Shown in pieces: positions 27,208-37,159 of a DNA stretch of 64,000 nt (its first letter is position 1; each line of letters opens with the position of its first letter). A program made the position numbers and the translations under genes. A model generated the notes under the pieces. It was given only the letters and a program-made list of their open reading frames with translations, searched no databases and was not told the origin of the DNA. This DNA is from Pseudomonas sp. PDM04 (GTDB lineage Bacteria; Pseudomonadota; Gammaproteobacteria; Pseudomonadales; Pseudomonadaceae): assembly GCF_014851765.1 (NCBI RefSeq), contig NZ_JACVAI010000003.1, forward strand, positions 434,001 to 498,000, given 5' to 3'.

Positions 27208-27283
27208 CATCGCGAGCAGGCTCGCTCCCACAGGTTTTGTGCTCGACGCGATCACTGTGGGAGCGAGCCTGCTCGCGATGGCG
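27208..27283. repeat. REP pair (REPIN)
   Basis: CATCGCGAGCAGGCTCGCTC and GTGGGAGCGAGCCTGCTCGC inverted copies between two convergent genes. Confidence 0.88.
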
Positions 27284-27309
27284 GAGGATCTGCCACTGCA
27301 GATTCTGGA

Positions 27310-28179
27310 TCAGTTGAACTCATCCCCCACCGGATACCGGCTCGCATTCAGGCTTTCCTTGATCTTGCGCAAATGCGGCTGGAAATCCACGCCACGGCGC
27401 AGGGTCATGCCGGTGGCCAGTACGTCCAGCACCGTCAGTTGAATGATCCGCGAGGTCATCGGCATGTAGATGTCGGTGTCTTCAGGCAGCGGAATGTTCA
27501 GGCTCAAGGTACTGGCCTTGGCCAGCGGTGAGTTTTCGGCGGTCAGGCCCAGCACCGAAGCGCCGTTTTCCCGGGCGATACGCGCCACTTCCACCAGTTC
27601 GCGGGTGCGGCCGGTGTAGGAAATGATCACGAACAGTTCACCGGTGTGCGCCACCGAGGCAATCATGCGCTGCATCAGCACGTCGGCATGGGCCGTGACG
27701 GCCAGGTTGAAACGGAAGAACTTGTGCTGCGCATCCAGTGCCACCGGCGCGGAGGCGCCGAGGCCGAAGAAGTGGATCTGCCGGGCCTGGATCAACAGGT
27801 CGACGGCGCGGCTGATCAGGCTCGGGTCCAGGGCTTGCAGAGCGCTGTCCAGGGAGGCAATGGCACTGCCGAAAATCTTCTTGGTATAGGCTTCCGGGTT
27901 GTCGTCGGCTTCCACTGCGCGGCTGACGTACGCGGCGCCGCTGGCCAGGCTCTGGGCCAGCTGCAACTTGAGTTCCGGGTAACCGCTGACGCCGAACGAA
28001 CGGCAGAAGCGGTTGACCGTCGGTTCACTGACCGAAGCGGCCTGGGCGAGGGCGGCAATGCTGAACCGGGTGGCCTGCTGTGGGTTGAGCAGGATCACCT
28101 CGGCGACTTTGCGCTCGGCCTTGTTCAGCTCTTCAAGGCGATTCTGGATCTGCTCCAGTAAATTTCGCACGCGGTCCAT
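27310..28179 (-). CDS. hexR: RpiR-family repressor HexR
   Basis: 289 residues: an N-terminal HTH domain (about 1-75, [20 protein letters not shown]) and a SIS sugar-phosphate domain (about 125-255, [20 protein letters not shown], then [17 protein letters not shown]). It is nearly identical to HexR of P. aeruginosa and P. putida. It represses zwf-pgl-eda, edd and gap-1 until bound by KDPG. The start [10 protein letters not shown] at 28179 matches the family. The open frame continues far upstream but there it is antisense to zwf. It is divergent from zwf with a HexR-like box between them. Confidence 0.96.
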   Translation of the reverse strand: MDRVRNLLEQIQNRLEELNKAERKVAEVILLNPQQATRFSIAALAQAASVSEPTVNRFCRSFGVSGYPELKLQLAQSLASGAAYVSRAVEADDNPEAYTKKIFGSAIASLDSALQALDPSLISRAVDLLIQARQIHFFGLGASAPVALDAQHKFFRFNLAVTAHADVLMQRMIASVAHTGELFVIISYTGRTRELVEVARIARENGASVLGLTAENSPLAKASTLSLNIPLPEDTDIYMPMTSRIIQLTVLDVLATGMTLRRGVDFQPHLRKIKESLNASRYPVGDEFN

Positions 28180-28314
28180 ATAAGCATCCTTGACACCTGC
28201 GCGGATAAGCGCACGGCTATGCAAAAAGGGCCTTTGATGGGGCCCGTAACGGTGGCCTATCCTACTGATGGCTCCGACCGACCACCACTCGGAATCTGTA
28301 TTTTGCGGAAATGT

Positions 28315-28330
28315 TGTGGTTATTACTACA
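28315..28330. promoter_or_regulatory. HexR-like box in the hexR//zwf gap
   Basis: TGTGGTTATTACTACA is an imperfect palindrome close to the HexR consensus, 66 bases upstream of the zwf ATG. It could serve both zwf and hexR autoregulation. Confidence 0.65.
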
Positions 28331-28395
28331 TTTTCCCTTGAGTGATGCCTTGAAAAAAGGTATTTGTAGCTTAACTTGATAAAAGAACAAACATC

Positions 28396-29865
28396 ATGCC
28401 TTCGATTACGGTTGAACCGTGCACCTTCGCCCTGTTCGGCGCCCTTGGCGACCTGGCCTTGCGCAAGCTGTTTCCTGCCCTGTATCAGCTCGATGGCGCC
28501 GGCCTGCTGCACGAGGACACGCGCATCATCGCGCTGGCCCGTGAGCCCGGCAGCGAGCAGGAGCACCTGACGTTCATCGCTTCCGAGCTGCGCCGATATG
28601 TCGGTGCCAAAGAGCTGGACGAAGCAGTGGTCGAACGTTTCCTGGCGCGCCTGACCTATCTGCATGTCGATTTCCTCAAGTCCGAAGATTACGTGGCCCT
28701 GGCCGAACTGGCCGGCACCACCCAGCGACTGATTGCCTACTTCGCCACGCCGGCCGCCGTCTACGGTGCGATCTGCGAGAACCTGGCCAAGGTCGGCCTG
28801 GCGGAAAACACCCGTGTGGTGCTGGAAAAACCCATCGGCTCGGACCTCGAATCCTCGCGCACGGTCAATGACGCCGTGGCGCAGTTCTTCCCGGAGAACC
28901 GCACGTACCGCATCGACCACTATCTGGGCAAAGAGACCGTCCAGAACCTGATCGCCCTGCGTTTCGCCAACAGCCTGTTCGAAACCCAGTGGAACCAGAA
29001 CTACATCTCCCACGTGGAAATCACCGTGGCCGAGAAAGTCGGGATCGAAGGCCGCTGGGGCTACTTCGACAAGGCCGGCCAATTGCGGGACATGATCCAG
29101 AATCACCTGCTGCAGCTGCTCTGCCTGATCGCCATGGACCCGCCGGCCGACCTGTCCGCCGACAGCATCCGTGACGAGAAAGTCAAAGTGCTCAAGGCCC
29201 TGGCGCCGATCAGTCCGGAAGGCCTGACCACGCAGGTGGTTCGCGGCCAGTACATCGCCGGTTACAGCGAAGGCAAACCGGTGCCGGGCTATCTTGAAGA
29301 GCCCAATTCCAACACCCAGAGCGACACCGAAACCTTCGTCGCCCTGCGTGCCGACATCCGTAACTGGCGCTGGGCCGGCGTGCCGTTCTACCTGCGCACC
29401 GGCAAGCGCATGCCGCAGAAGCTGTCGCAGATCGTCATCCATTTCAAGGAACCGTCGCACTACATCTTTGCGCCGGAACAGCGTCTGCAGATCAGTAACA
29501 AGCTGATTATCCGCCTGCAACCGGACGAAGGCATTTCCCTGCGGGTGATGACCAAGGACCAGGGCCTGGACAAGGGCATGCAACTGCGCAGCGGTCCGCT
29601 GCAACTGAATTTTTCCGACACCTGGCGCAGCGCACGGATTCCCGATGCCTACGAGCGATTGTTGCTGGAAGTGATGCGCGGCAATCAGAACCTGTTTGTC
29701 CGCAAAGATGAAATCGAAGCCGCGTGGAAGTGGTGTGACCAGTTGATCGCCGGCTGGAAAAAGTCCGGCGATGCGCCCAAGCCGTACGCGGCCGGGTCCT
29801 GGGGGCCAATGAGCTCCATTGCACTGATCACGCGGGACGGGAGGTCGTGGTATGGCGATATCTGA
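28396..29865 (+). CDS. zwf: glucose-6-phosphate 1-dehydrogenase
   Basis: 489 residues. The NADP-binding start is [32 protein letters not shown] and the substrate motif [14 protein letters not shown] (catalytic His region) follow, with [13 protein letters not shown] near the C-terminus. It oxidises glucose-6-phosphate to 6-phosphogluconolactone and supplies NADPH. It is the first gene of the zwf-pgl-eda operon and overlaps pgl by 14 bases. Confidence 0.97.
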   Translation: MPSITVEPCTFALFGALGDLALRKLFPALYQLDGAGLLHEDTRIIALAREPGSEQEHLTFIASELRRYVGAKELDEAVVERFLARLTYLHVDFLKSEDYVALAELAGTTQRLIAYFATPAAVYGAICENLAKVGLAENTRVVLEKPIGSDLESSRTVNDAVAQFFPENRTYRIDHYLGKETVQNLIALRFANSLFETQWNQNYISHVEITVAEKVGIEGRWGYFDKAGQLRDMIQNHLLQLLCLIAMDPPADLSADSIRDEKVKVLKALAPISPEGLTTQVVRGQYIAGYSEGKPVPGYLEEPNSNTQSDTETFVALRADIRNWRWAGVPFYLRTGKRMPQKLSQIVIHFKEPSHYIFAPEQRLQISNKLIIRLQPDEGISLRVMTKDQGLDKGMQLRSGPLQLNFSDTWRSARIPDAYERLLLEVMRGNQNLFVRKDEIEAAWKWCDQLIAGWKKSGDAPKPYAAGSWGPMSSIALITRDGRSWYGDI

Positions 29866-30565
29866 TTTGAAACTGCCGCAGGGCGTCAGCGCCCATGCGT
29901 TCAAGAGCCCGGTGCTGTTGGCCGAGAGCCTGGCGCTGAACGTGGCCAAGCAATTGAGTGCGGCGATCGACACTCAGGGCACCGCGACGCTGGTGGTCTC
30001 CGGCGGTCGCAGTCCCGTGGCGTTTTTCCAGCATTTGGCCAAGCAGGCGCTGGACTGGTCTAACGTCGTGGTCAGCCTGGCGGACGAGCGCTGGGTGCCG
30101 GTGGAGCACGCCGACAGCAATGCCGGTCTGCTCAAGAAATACCTGTTGCAGGGGCCGGCAGCCAAGGCGCAATTCCTCAGCCTGTACAGCGCCAGCGCCA
30201 ATCTGGAACAGGCCGCCGAGCACGCCGACCGGTTGCTCTCCGAATTGCCGGTGATCGACGTGCTGGTGCTGGGCATGGGCGACGACGGGCATACGGCGTC
30301 GCTGTTCCCCAACAGCCCGAACCTCGCCGAGGCCTTGAAGGCCGACGGCACGCGTCGATGCTATCCGATGCTGGCGCCGACCGTGCCGCATCAACGCCTG
30401 ACCATGAGTCGTGCGCTGCTGGCATCGGCCAAACACAAGATTCTGTCGATTTCCGGTCAGTCCAAGCTGACCACCCTGAACACCGCACTGGCCGGTGACG
30501 ATGTCGCCGCACTGCCGATTCGCGCATTTCTGCAACCTACGTTAGAGATTTACTGGTGCCCATGA
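29852..30565 (+). CDS. pgl: 6-phosphogluconolactonase
   Basis: 237 residues of the DevB/NagB-like Pgl family, with the phosphate-binding [15 protein letters not shown], the block [21 protein letters not shown] split by an invariant Asp-Glu-Arg, and [15 protein letters not shown]. It hydrolyses the lactone made by Zwf. The start overlaps the zwf end by 14 bases, indicating coupled translation. Confidence 0.96.
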   Translation: MAISDLKLPQGVSAHAFKSPVLLAESLALNVAKQLSAAIDTQGTATLVVSGGRSPVAFFQHLAKQALDWSNVVVSLADERWVPVEHADSNAGLLKKYLLQGPAAKAQFLSLYSASANLEQAAEHADRLLSELPVIDVLVLGMGDDGHTASLFPNSPNLAEALKADGTRRCYPMLAPTVPHQRLTMSRALLASAKHKILSISGQSKLTTLNTALAGDDVAALPIRAFLQPTLEIYWCP

Positions 30566-30582
30566 GCCAAGGAACAGCCGCT

Positions 30583-31248
30583 ATGACAAACCCATCCCCG
30601 ACCGTTTCCATGGCGGATAAAGTTGCCCTGATCGACAGCCTCGCCGCCAAGGCGCGGATCCTGCCGGTGATCACCATCGCTCGTGAACAGGACGTCCTGC
30701 CGCTGGCCGATGCCCTGGCCGCCGGTGGCCTGACCGCCCTGGAAGTGACCCTGCGTTCGCAGTTCGGCCTCAAGGCGATCCAGATCCTGCGCGAGCAGCG
30801 TCCGGAGCTGGTGACCGGTGCCGGTACCGTGCTCGATCGGCAGATGCTGGCGGCTGCCGAAGCGGCCGGTTCGCAATTCATCGTGACCCCGGGCATTACT
30901 CGTGACCTGCTGGAAGCCAGCGTCGACAGCCCGATTCCGCTGCTGCCGGGCATCAGCAACGCGTCGGGCATCATGGAAGGCTATGGCCTGGGCTATCGCC
31001 GCTTCAAGCTGTTCCCGGCGGAAGTCAGCGGTGGCGTCGCAGCCATCAAGGCCCTCGGCGGCCCGTTCGGCGAGGTGAAATTCTGCCCGACCGGCGGCGT
31101 CGGCCCGGCCAACATCAAGAGCTACATGGCGTTGAAAAACGTCATGTGCGTGGGCGGTAGCTGGATGCTGGATCCCGAGTGGATCAAGAACGGCGACTGG
31201 GCCCGCATTCAGGAATGCACCGCCGAGGCCTTGGCGCTGCTGGACTGA
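30583..31248 (+). CDS. eda: KDPG / KHG aldolase
   Basis: 221 residues, class I aldolase that splits 2-keto-3-deoxy-6-phosphogluconate to pyruvate and glyceraldehyde-3-phosphate. The Schiff-base lysine is K142 in YRRFKLFPAE. The base is E54 in LTALEVTLRS, and the phosphate loop is FCPTGGVGPANIKSY. The ATG at 30583 has AAGGA upstream. An in-frame start at 30556 would overlap the pgl stop and add only nine unconserved residues. It is last in zwf-pgl-eda, with a terminator behind it. Confidence 0.96.
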   Translation: MTNPSPTVSMADKVALIDSLAAKARILPVITIAREQDVLPLADALAAGGLTALEVTLRSQFGLKAIQILREQRPELVTGAGTVLDRQMLAAAEAAGSQFIVTPGITRDLLEASVDSPIPLLPGISNASGIMEGYGLGYRRFKLFPAEVSGGVAAIKALGGPFGEVKFCPTGGVGPANIKSYMALKNVMCVGGSWMLDPEWIKNGDWARIQECTAEALALLD

Positions 31249-31285
31249 TCGACCCGACACTTCGTTGTGTGTTCTACGGCTTTTG

Positions 31286-31314
31286 GGTGCGCTTGGTCGG
31301 CGCACCTTTTTTTT
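31286..31314 (+). terminator. rho-independent terminator after eda
   Basis: Stem GGTGCGC / GCGCACC, 7-base loop, then eight T residues, 37 bases after the eda stop. Confidence 0.88.
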
Positions 31315-31339
31315 GCCCGCCAGAAAGCCACCGTCGCGC

Positions 31340-31444
31340 GCCGGTAGGCGCGAGCCTGCTCGCGAGAGTCGTCAGCGGTGACGCGGTTTGTCAGGAGGCC
31401 AGCGGTGTCTGGACCTTCCTCGCGAGCAAGCTAGCTCCAACAGG
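31340..31444. repeat. degenerate REP pair
   Basis: GCGCGAGCCTGCTCGCGAGA and CTCGCGAGCAAGCTAGCTCC are mutated inverted REP halves between convergent genes. Confidence 0.7.
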
Positions 31445-31453
31445 GAGAGGGCA

Positions 31454-32635
31454 TCAGCTCAGCTGTGTCAACGCCGCAACCAACTGCCTCATATGCTCGG
31501 CCGTCGTGGTCAGCCCCGGCGTGATTCGAATGCACGGGCCACAGGCCGCCCCGCTACGGACCAAGGTGAACAGGTTGAAGTCGTTGAGCAGTCGCTCGAC
31601 CATCGTCTGTTGATCGACCTGCGCGGTGAAGCGCAACGAGGTGATGCCGCAATACAGTCGGGGATCGTCCGGGGTCAGGACCTCGATGCCCGGCAGCTCG
31701 CGCACCGCGCGGACCCACAGGTCGCGCAGGTAGTTGAGTCGGGTGCCCTTGGCGGCGGCTCCGCCCATGGCCCTGTGTTCCTCGAACACCAGCGGCAGGG
31801 TCAGCAGCGCCGGAATGTTGGGGGTGCTGTAGGGTGTGCGCCCTAGAATGTCGGTGACCGGGAAATGCATTTCGCCCATGTCCGGGTCGATGTCGGCCAG
31901 GCGATGGGGGGCGATGTAGATGAAGCCCAGGGTCAGCGGCGCGCCGATCCACTTGTGCAGGTTGAACCCGGCGAACTCGATGCCCAGTTCAGCGAGGTCG
32001 AACTCGATCTGCCCGAGGGCATGGGCGCCGTCCAGGATCACATCGACGCCATGCTCCCTGGCGGCAGCGGCGATCGCCTGTACCGGCATCACCAGCCCGG
32101 TGCGGTGGGTGACGTGGGTCAGCGCCATCAGCTTGAGTCTGGGATGACGCGCAAAGGCGTCGCGATAGGTCTCCAGCAGGCTGTCGAAGCTGGCGGGGTG
32201 CGTGTGCTCGATCTCGATCACTTCGACACCGCGATGGCGTGCCAGCCAACGCATCGCGCCCTTGACCGTGTCGTACTCCAGGTCGCAGATCAGCACTTGG
32301 TCGCCCGGTTGCAGGCGATTGTAATTGCGGATCAGCGACTGCAGGGCGTCCGAGGCGTTGCGGGTAAAGGCAACGCTGTCCACCGGCACGTCGATCAACT
32401 CGGCGAGCCGGGTGCGGATCCTCACGCCGTCGGCCTTTTCGAAGCGCTGGCGCACATACACCGAGTTGCTGCGGTTGATCAGTTCGATGTTGCGCTGGTA
32501 CTCCTCGACCACCGTGCGCGACATGCGGCCGAAGTAGCCGTTTTCCAGATTGACCGGACCGGACTCGACGGCGTAGCGATCGGCGAAGGTTTTCCAGAAC
32601 AGTTCATCACGGGCGCGGCGGGTGTTATCGGGCAT
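31454..32635 (-). CDS. class V aminotransferase-fold PLP enzyme
   Basis: 393 residues in the isopenicillin-N-epimerase / cysteine-desulfurase-like group. The PLP pocket is AFTRNASDALQSLIRNY for the phosphate, D202 in VILDGAHALGQIEFDL, and the Schiff-base lysine K228 in FAGFNLHKWIGAPLTLGF. No mobile catalytic cysteine loop typical of true NifS/IscS is obvious, so a racemase, epimerase or lyase role is as likely as desulfuration. It is followed 9 bases downstream by the DUF3820 gene's end, and both point the same way. The substrate is unknown. Confidence 0.85.
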   Translation of the reverse strand: MPDNTRRARDELFWKTFADRYAVESGPVNLENGYFGRMSRTVVEEYQRNIELINRSNSVYVRQRFEKADGVRIRTRLAELIDVPVDSVAFTRNASDALQSLIRNYNRLQPGDQVLICDLEYDTVKGAMRWLARHRGVEVIEIEHTHPASFDSLLETYRDAFARHPRLKLMALTHVTHRTGLVMPVQAIAAAAREHGVDVILDGAHALGQIEFDLAELGIEFAGFNLHKWIGAPLTLGFIYIAPHRLADIDPDMGEMHFPVTDILGRTPYSTPNIPALLTLPLVFEEHRAMGGAAAKGTRLNYLRDLWVRAVRELPGIEVLTPDDPRLYCGITSLRFTAQVDQQTMVERLLNDFNLFTLVRSGAACGPCIRITPGLTTTAEHMRQLVAALTQLS

Positions 32636-32644
32636 AAGGACAAC

Positions 32645-32881
32645 TCAGTGGCGAGGGGCGGGTTTGCCATGTTTGGCACGTAACGGCTCGAGCAACTCCG
32701 ACAGACCGTTGTGATCGATTTCCTGCATCAGGGCCAGCAGCCCGCCCAATTCGCCATGGGGAAAGCCTTCCCGGGCGAACCAGTTGAGGTAGGGACCGGG
32801 CAGGTCGGCAATGATGCGACCCTTGTATTTGCCAAAGGGCATTTCGCGGGTAATCAGCAGTTCCAGCTTTTCAGGGTTCAT
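32645..32881 (-). CDS. DUF3820 (QSregVF-type) small protein
   Basis: 78 residues with the family core LITREMPFGKYKGRIIADLP, then YLNWFAREGFPHGELGGLLALM. The DUF3820 family includes a quorum-sensing-regulated virulence factor in P. aeruginosa; its molecular role is unknown. The ATG at 32881 begins MNPEKLELL. Upstream in-frame starts would add a cysteine-rich stretch not expected in the family. It lies directly before the PLP enzyme gene and is probably co-transcribed. Confidence 0.85.
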   Translation of the reverse strand: MNPEKLELLITREMPFGKYKGRIIADLPGPYLNWFAREGFPHGELGGLLALMQEIDHNGLSELLEPLRAKHGKPAPRH

Positions 32882-33082
32882 CGGTGGCTCGTCTTGATTG
32901 GCCACTTGAAAAATACAGGCATTCTGCATGCAGGCCAAATGACAGATCATGCAAAAAAAGCGGATACAGATTTCCGCTCAAAGTCTAAGCTATTGAAAAT
33001 AAAGGAGTAAATTGCAATGTGAAAGCTGGCATGTCGGCTGCAATAGCTATTGCATCTTTCATCAACCCGTGAGGAATTGAAA

Positions 33083-33550
33083 ATGACCGACATGAATAAA
33101 GAAGCGATCTCTGTGCTCAATGATCTGATCGAAACCAGCAAGGACGGTCAGGAAGGGTTCAAGACCTGCGCTGAAGACATCAAGCATCCGGAACTCAAAA
33201 CGCTGTTCACCCAGCGTTCCGCCGATTGCGCGACTGCGGCTTCGGAACTGCAAGCGGCCGTACGTTCGCTGGGTGGCGATCCGGAAACCTCGACCAGCGT
33301 CAGCGGCGACCTGCATCGTCGTTGGGTCGATGTGAAAGCGATGTTCACCGGCAAGGATGAAGAGGCTGTGCTGAACGAAGCCGAACGCGGTGAAGACCAC
33401 GCGCTGAAGGCTTACCGTGAAGCCATCGAGAAGATCAACAAACACAACCTGGTGGGCATTCGTGATCTGGTTGAACGTCAGTACCACGGCGTGCAACGTA
33501 ACCACGATCAGGTCAAGGCCCTGCGTAACCAGGCTCGCGCACGTTCGTAA
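33083..33550 (+). CDS. PA2169-like four-helix-bundle protein (DUF2383)
   Basis: 155 residues, almost wholly alpha-helical and ferritin-like: NKEAISVLNDLIETSKDGQE, GFKTCAEDIKHPELKTLF, then ERGEDHALKAYREAIEK. The family (PA2169 type) is seen in stress and stationary-phase conditions in pseudomonads, but its function is unknown. The ATG at 33083 has GAGGAA 6 bases upstream. The upstream in-frame start would translate through that ribosome site. Confidence 0.85.
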   Translation: MTDMNKEAISVLNDLIETSKDGQEGFKTCAEDIKHPELKTLFTQRSADCATAASELQAAVRSLGGDPETSTSVSGDLHRRWVDVKAMFTGKDEEAVLNEAERGEDHALKAYREAIEKINKHNLVGIRDLVERQYHGVQRNHDQVKALRNQARARS

Positions 33551-33568
33551 TCCAAGCGTGTAACCAAC

Positions 33569-33658
33569 TGTGGGAGCAAGCCTGCTGGCGAAAGCGGCCT
33601 CTCATTCAACAGCACTGTTGAATGACCTGGCGCCATCGCGAGCAGGCTCGCTCCCACT
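33569..33658. repeat. REP pair (REPIN)
   Basis: GTGGGAGCAAGCCTGCTGGC and ATCGCGAGCAGGCTCGCTCC in inverted order. A perfect inner inverted repeat TTCAACAGCACTGTTGAA lies between them. Confidence 0.85.
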
Positions 33659-33675
33659 TTTTTTTGCGCTGAAAA

Positions 33676-34146
33676 TCAGCCGATGCTGATCGCCGGCAGG
33701 GTCGGCAGCGTCACTGTCTGTTGCTTGCGCGGTGCGAGGATTTCCGCCTCGCCATCCACCACCAGTTCATCACGCTGATTGAACACGCGGGTGGCGATGC
33801 GCACGCGAAACTTTGGCAGCTTCTCGAGAATCTCCAGGCGCACCGTCAAGGTGTCGCCGATCTTCACCGGCTTCTGGAAGCTCATCTGCTGGCCGATGTA
33901 GATCGTCCCCGGGCCAGGCAACTCGCAGGCCACGGCCGCGCTGATCAAGGCGCCGCTGAACATGCCGTGGGCGATGCGCTCCTTGAACATGGTGGCGGCA
34001 GCGAACTCGGCGTCCAGGTGCACCGGGTTGTGGTCCCCGGACATCGCGGCGAACAATTGAATGTCACGCTCTTCGACCGTCTTGCTGTAGCTGGCGGTCT
34101 GCCCGACTTCGAGGGCTTCATAAGGAGTGTTGGTCACCTGGGTCAT
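33676..34146 (-). CDS. phaJ1: (R)-specific enoyl-CoA hydratase PhaJ1
   Basis: 156 residues, hot-dog-fold MaoC-type hydratase. It aligns end to end with P. aeruginosa PhaJ1. D38 and H43 in AMSGDHNPVHLDAEFA are the catalytic pair, and RIAHGMFSGALISAA and the C-terminal PAISIG are conserved. It hydrates trans-2-enoyl-CoA from beta-oxidation to (R)-3-hydroxyacyl-CoA for polyhydroxyalkanoate synthesis. The ATG at 34146 has AGGA upstream and gives the family N-terminus (MTQVTNTPYEALEVGQ). Confidence 0.92.
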   Translation of the reverse strand: MTQVTNTPYEALEVGQTASYSKTVEERDIQLFAAMSGDHNPVHLDAEFAAATMFKERIAHGMFSGALISAAVACELPGPGTIYIGQQMSFQKPVKIGDTLTVRLEILEKLPKFRVRIATRVFNQRDELVVDGEAEILAPRKQQTVTLPTLPAISIG

Positions 34147-34189
34147 CGGTTTTGAATTCCTGTAACAAATAAAAAAACACAAAAAACAA

Positions 34190-35134
34190 CTATTCGGATC
34201 TGGGCGGGCGGCGGTGGCTGAGGGCGTGGGCAATCCAGCCCAGTACATCGGCCGTCACTTCATCGCGATTGCACTCGTTGAACAGTTCGTGCCGGGCCTG
34301 CGGGTAAATCTTCAATTGCAGGTTCTGGCAGCCGGCGGCGCGCAGTGCGTCGGCCAGATCCTTCAGACGCTTGCCTTCACTCACCGGATCACATTCTCCG
34401 CCGATCACCAGCAATGGCAGGCCCGGATCGATCTGCGCGAGATTGGACGCTTTACTGATCTGCTGCAAGCCGCCGAGCAGGTCGATCCACAATTGGTTGG
34501 TGCAGCGAAAGCCGCAAAGCGGGTCGTTGGCGTACTTGTCGACTTCAGCGGGGTCGCGGCTGAGCCAGTCGAAGGGCGTTCGCGCCGGTTTGAATTTCTG
34601 GTTGAACGAACCGAACGACAACCATTCGATCAAGGCGCTGCGGCCTTTCGGCCCTTGGCGCAGGCGTTCGAGGCGAGCGATCTGGCGCGCCGCGCGATAA
34701 AGCGCCACGGGCTGGAAGTTCGAGCCGCTGAGTACCGCGCCGTGCAGGCTGGCGCTGTGGTGCAGCAGATAAGCCTGGGCGATGTAGCTGCCCATGCTGT
34801 GGCCAAGCAACACGATGGGCACCCCGGGGTGCTGTTGGCCGATGTGCTGGTTGAGGCTGGCCAGGTCGCCGACCACCTTGCACCAGCCATCGTCGTCGGC
34901 GAAGTGACCGAGGGTCCCGCCGTCGGCCGTTCTGCCATGCCCCCGCTGGTCCGGCGCATACACGCCGTAGCCCTGAGTACAACATTCCTGCGCCAGACGG
35001 GCATAACGAGCGCTGTGTTCTGCCATGCCATGGGCCAGCAGGATCACGGCTTTCAACGACGTGTCCGGCAACCACTGGTTGACGAACAGGCGGCTGCGGT
35101 CACTCGCGGTCAGCCAGAAGGTGTCGTGGATCAT
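34190..35134 (-). CDS. alpha/beta hydrolase, monoacylglycerol-lipase-like
   Basis: 314 residues. The nucleophile elbow is VLLGHSMGSYIAQA, the oxyanion region is ILLAHGMAEHSARY, and the acid and base are in VIGGECDPVSEG and YPQARHELFNE. It resembles serine-aminopeptidase-type (Hydrolase_4) lysophospholipases and monoglyceride lipases. It lies 43 bases upstream of phaJ1 on the same strand and divergent from fadD2, as in P. aeruginosa, so it probably releases fatty acids for the FadD ligases. No signal peptide is seen. Confidence 0.88.
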   Translation of the reverse strand: MIHDTFWLTASDRSRLFVNQWLPDTSLKAVILLAHGMAEHSARYARLAQECCTQGYGVYAPDQRGHGRTADGGTLGHFADDDGWCKVVGDLASLNQHIGQQHPGVPIVLLGHSMGSYIAQAYLLHHSASLHGAVLSGSNFQPVALYRAARQIARLERLRQGPKGRSALIEWLSFGSFNQKFKPARTPFDWLSRDPAEVDKYANDPLCGFRCTNQLWIDLLGGLQQISKASNLAQIDPGLPLLVIGGECDPVSEGKRLKDLADALRAAGCQNLQLKIYPQARHELFNECNRDEVTADVLGWIAHALSHRRPPRSE

Positions 35135-35372
35135 GGCGATTCCTTTGCATGGGCACGTTGCATTGTATAGCGCATCCTTCGCCCGCCGTCCGATCAGCCC
35201 ACACCAAGGCACCAAGATTCATACGATCAATGTCGGTTGTTGCCATATTTGCCTGATTGGCCATAGCTGCTAGTGTCCGTGAAGCTCCGCTTTTTGCTTT
35301 CTGTTCCAAGGGATGGGAAAGCAAGGACACAAAAGCGGCCCCGGATAGGTTCAGGTAAAGAGGACAAGAACA

Positions 35373-37061
35373 ATGCAACCTGATTTCTGGAATGACAAAC
35401 GCCCGGCCGGCGTGCCCCTGGACATCGATCAAGGAGCCTACAAGTCGGTGATCGAGGTGTTCGAGCGTTCCTGCAAGAAATTTGCGGACCGCCCGGCCTT
35501 CAGCAACATGGGCGTGACCCTGACCTACGCCGAACTCGAACGCCAGAGCGCGGCGTTCGCCGGTTACCTGCAAGCCCACACCGACCTGGAGCCGGGGGAT
35601 CGCATTGCGGTGCAGATGCCCAACGTCCTGCAATACCCGATTGCCGTGTTCGGTGCGATGCGCGCCGGGCTGATCGTAGTCAACACCAATCCGCTGTACA
35701 CCGCACGGGAAATGCGCCACCAGTTCAAGGACTCCGGTGCCCGTGCGCTGGTCTACCTCAACATGTTCGGGCAGAAGGTCCAGGAAGTGCTGGCCGACAC
35801 CGATCTGCAGTACCTGATCGAAGCGAAGATGGGCGACATGATGCCCGCCGCCAAAGGCTGGCTGGTCAACACCCTGGTGCGCAAGGTCAAGAAAATGGTT
35901 CCGGACTATCAGTTGCCCCAGGCCATTTCCTTCAAGAGCGCCCTGCGCCTGGGCCGTGGCCAGGGCATCAAGCCGCTGAACGTCGGCCTCGACGACATCG
36001 CCGTGCTGCAATACACCGGCGGCACCACCGGCCTGGCCAAGGGCGCAATGCTGACCCACGGCAACCTGGTGGCCAACATGCAACAGGCGCGGGGCTGCCT
36101 CGGGCAGTATGGCGACGATGGCCAGCCGCTGTTGCGCGAAGGGCAGGAGGTGATGATCGCGCCGCTGCCGCTGTACCACATCTATGCCTTCACGGCGAAT
36201 TGCATGTGCATGATGGTGACCGGCAACCACAACGTGCTGATCACCAATCCACGGGACATCGGCGCTTTCATCAAGGAGCTGAAGAACTGGCGATTTTCGT
36301 GCCTGCTGGGGCTCAACACCCTGTTCGTCGCGCTGATGGACCATCCGGATTTCAAGACCCTGGATTTCTCCAGCCTCAAGCTGACCAACTCCGGTGGCAC
36401 CGCGCTGGTCAAGGCCACCGCCGAGCGCTGGGAGCAACTGACCGGTTGCCGCATCACCGAAGGCTACGGCCTGACCGAAACCTCGCCGGTGGCGTGCACC
36501 AACCCCTACGGCGACAAGTCGCGGATCGGCACCGTCGGCCTGCCGGTGCCAGGCACCACGCTGAAAATCATCAACGATGAGGGCGTCGAGCAGCCGTTGG
36601 GCGAACGCGGCGAGCTGTGCATCAAGGGCCCGCAGATCATGAAGGGGTACTGGCAGAAGCCCGATGCCACCGCCGAGGTGCTGGACGCCGAGGGTTGGTT
36701 CAAGTCCGGCGATATCGGGGTGATCGACCCGGACGGTTTCGTGCGCATCGTCGATCGCAAGAAAGACATGATCATCGTCTCGGGTTTCAACGTGTACCCG
36801 AACGAAATCGAAGACGTGGTGATGGCCCACCCGAAAGTCGCCAATTGTGCGGTCATCGGGGTACCGGACGAGCGCTCCGGCGAGGCGGTGAAGCTGTTCG
36901 TGGTGGCGCGTGAGTCGGGCGTGAGCCTCGAAGAGCTGAAGGCTTACTGCAAGGAAAACTTCACGGCGTACAAGGTGCCCAAGCACATCGTGTTGCGCGA
37001 GTCGTTGCCCATGACGCCGGTGGGCAAGATTCTGCGGCGGGAGCTGCGGGATATTGCGTAA
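35373..37061 (+). CDS. fadD2: long-chain fatty acid-CoA ligase FadD2
   Basis: 562 residues, adenylate-forming enzyme. The AMP-binding P-loop is LQYTGGTTGLAKGAMLTHGN, GYGLTETSPVACTNP follows, and the fatty-acyl-CoA synthetase signature is GWFKSGDIGVIDPDGFVRIV. The C-terminal lysine is in MTPVGKILRRELRDI. It activates exogenous fatty acids at the inner membrane. It is the first of two tandem paralogues. The order hydrolase // fadD2-fadD1 matches P. aeruginosa PA3301-PA3299. Confidence 0.94.
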   Translation: MQPDFWNDKRPAGVPLDIDQGAYKSVIEVFERSCKKFADRPAFSNMGVTLTYAELERQSAAFAGYLQAHTDLEPGDRIAVQMPNVLQYPIAVFGAMRAGLIVVNTNPLYTAREMRHQFKDSGARALVYLNMFGQKVQEVLADTDLQYLIEAKMGDMMPAAKGWLVNTLVRKVKKMVPDYQLPQAISFKSALRLGRGQGIKPLNVGLDDIAVLQYTGGTTGLAKGAMLTHGNLVANMQQARGCLGQYGDDGQPLLREGQEVMIAPLPLYHIYAFTANCMCMMVTGNHNVLITNPRDIGAFIKELKNWRFSCLLGLNTLFVALMDHPDFKTLDFSSLKLTNSGGTALVKATAERWEQLTGCRITEGYGLTETSPVACTNPYGDKSRIGTVGLPVPGTTLKIINDEGVEQPLGERGELCIKGPQIMKGYWQKPDATAEVLDAEGWFKSGDIGVIDPDGFVRIVDRKKDMIIVSGFNVYPNEIEDVVMAHPKVANCAVIGVPDERSGEAVKLFVVARESGVSLEELKAYCKENFTAYKVPKHIVLRESLPMTPVGKILRRELRDIA

Positions 37062-37101
37062 GCGATGAATGGACGCGTCGTTCCCACAGATCACGTCTCG
37101 T

Positions 37102-37127
37102 CTGTGGGAGCGAGCCTGCTCGCTATC
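37102..37127. repeat. single REP element
   Basis: GTGGGAGCGAGCCTGCTCGC downstream of fadD2, without a partner copy. Confidence 0.8.
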
Positions 37128-37134
37128 TTGTTGT

Positions 37135-37159
37135 GAAGGCCCCGAATTTCGGGGCCTTC
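37135..37159 (+). terminator. hairpin terminator after fadD2
   Basis: GAAGGCCCCGAA / TTTCGGGGCCTTC forms a long stem followed by AGGGTTTTA. The short T-tract makes it a moderate candidate. Confidence 0.65.

Noticed and set aside
28180..29973. N-terminal extension of hexR up to 887 codons
   Set aside because: The extra part is antisense to zwf and pgl. HexR matches known proteins from MDRVRNLL onward.
30556..30582. Earlier ATG for eda overlapping the pgl stop
   Set aside because: The internal ATG at 30583 has a better ribosome site and gives the family's usual N-terminal length.
35100..37094. 664-codon minus-strand frame opposite fadD2
   Set aside because: Antisense shadow of a clear acyl-CoA ligase; no motif of its own.
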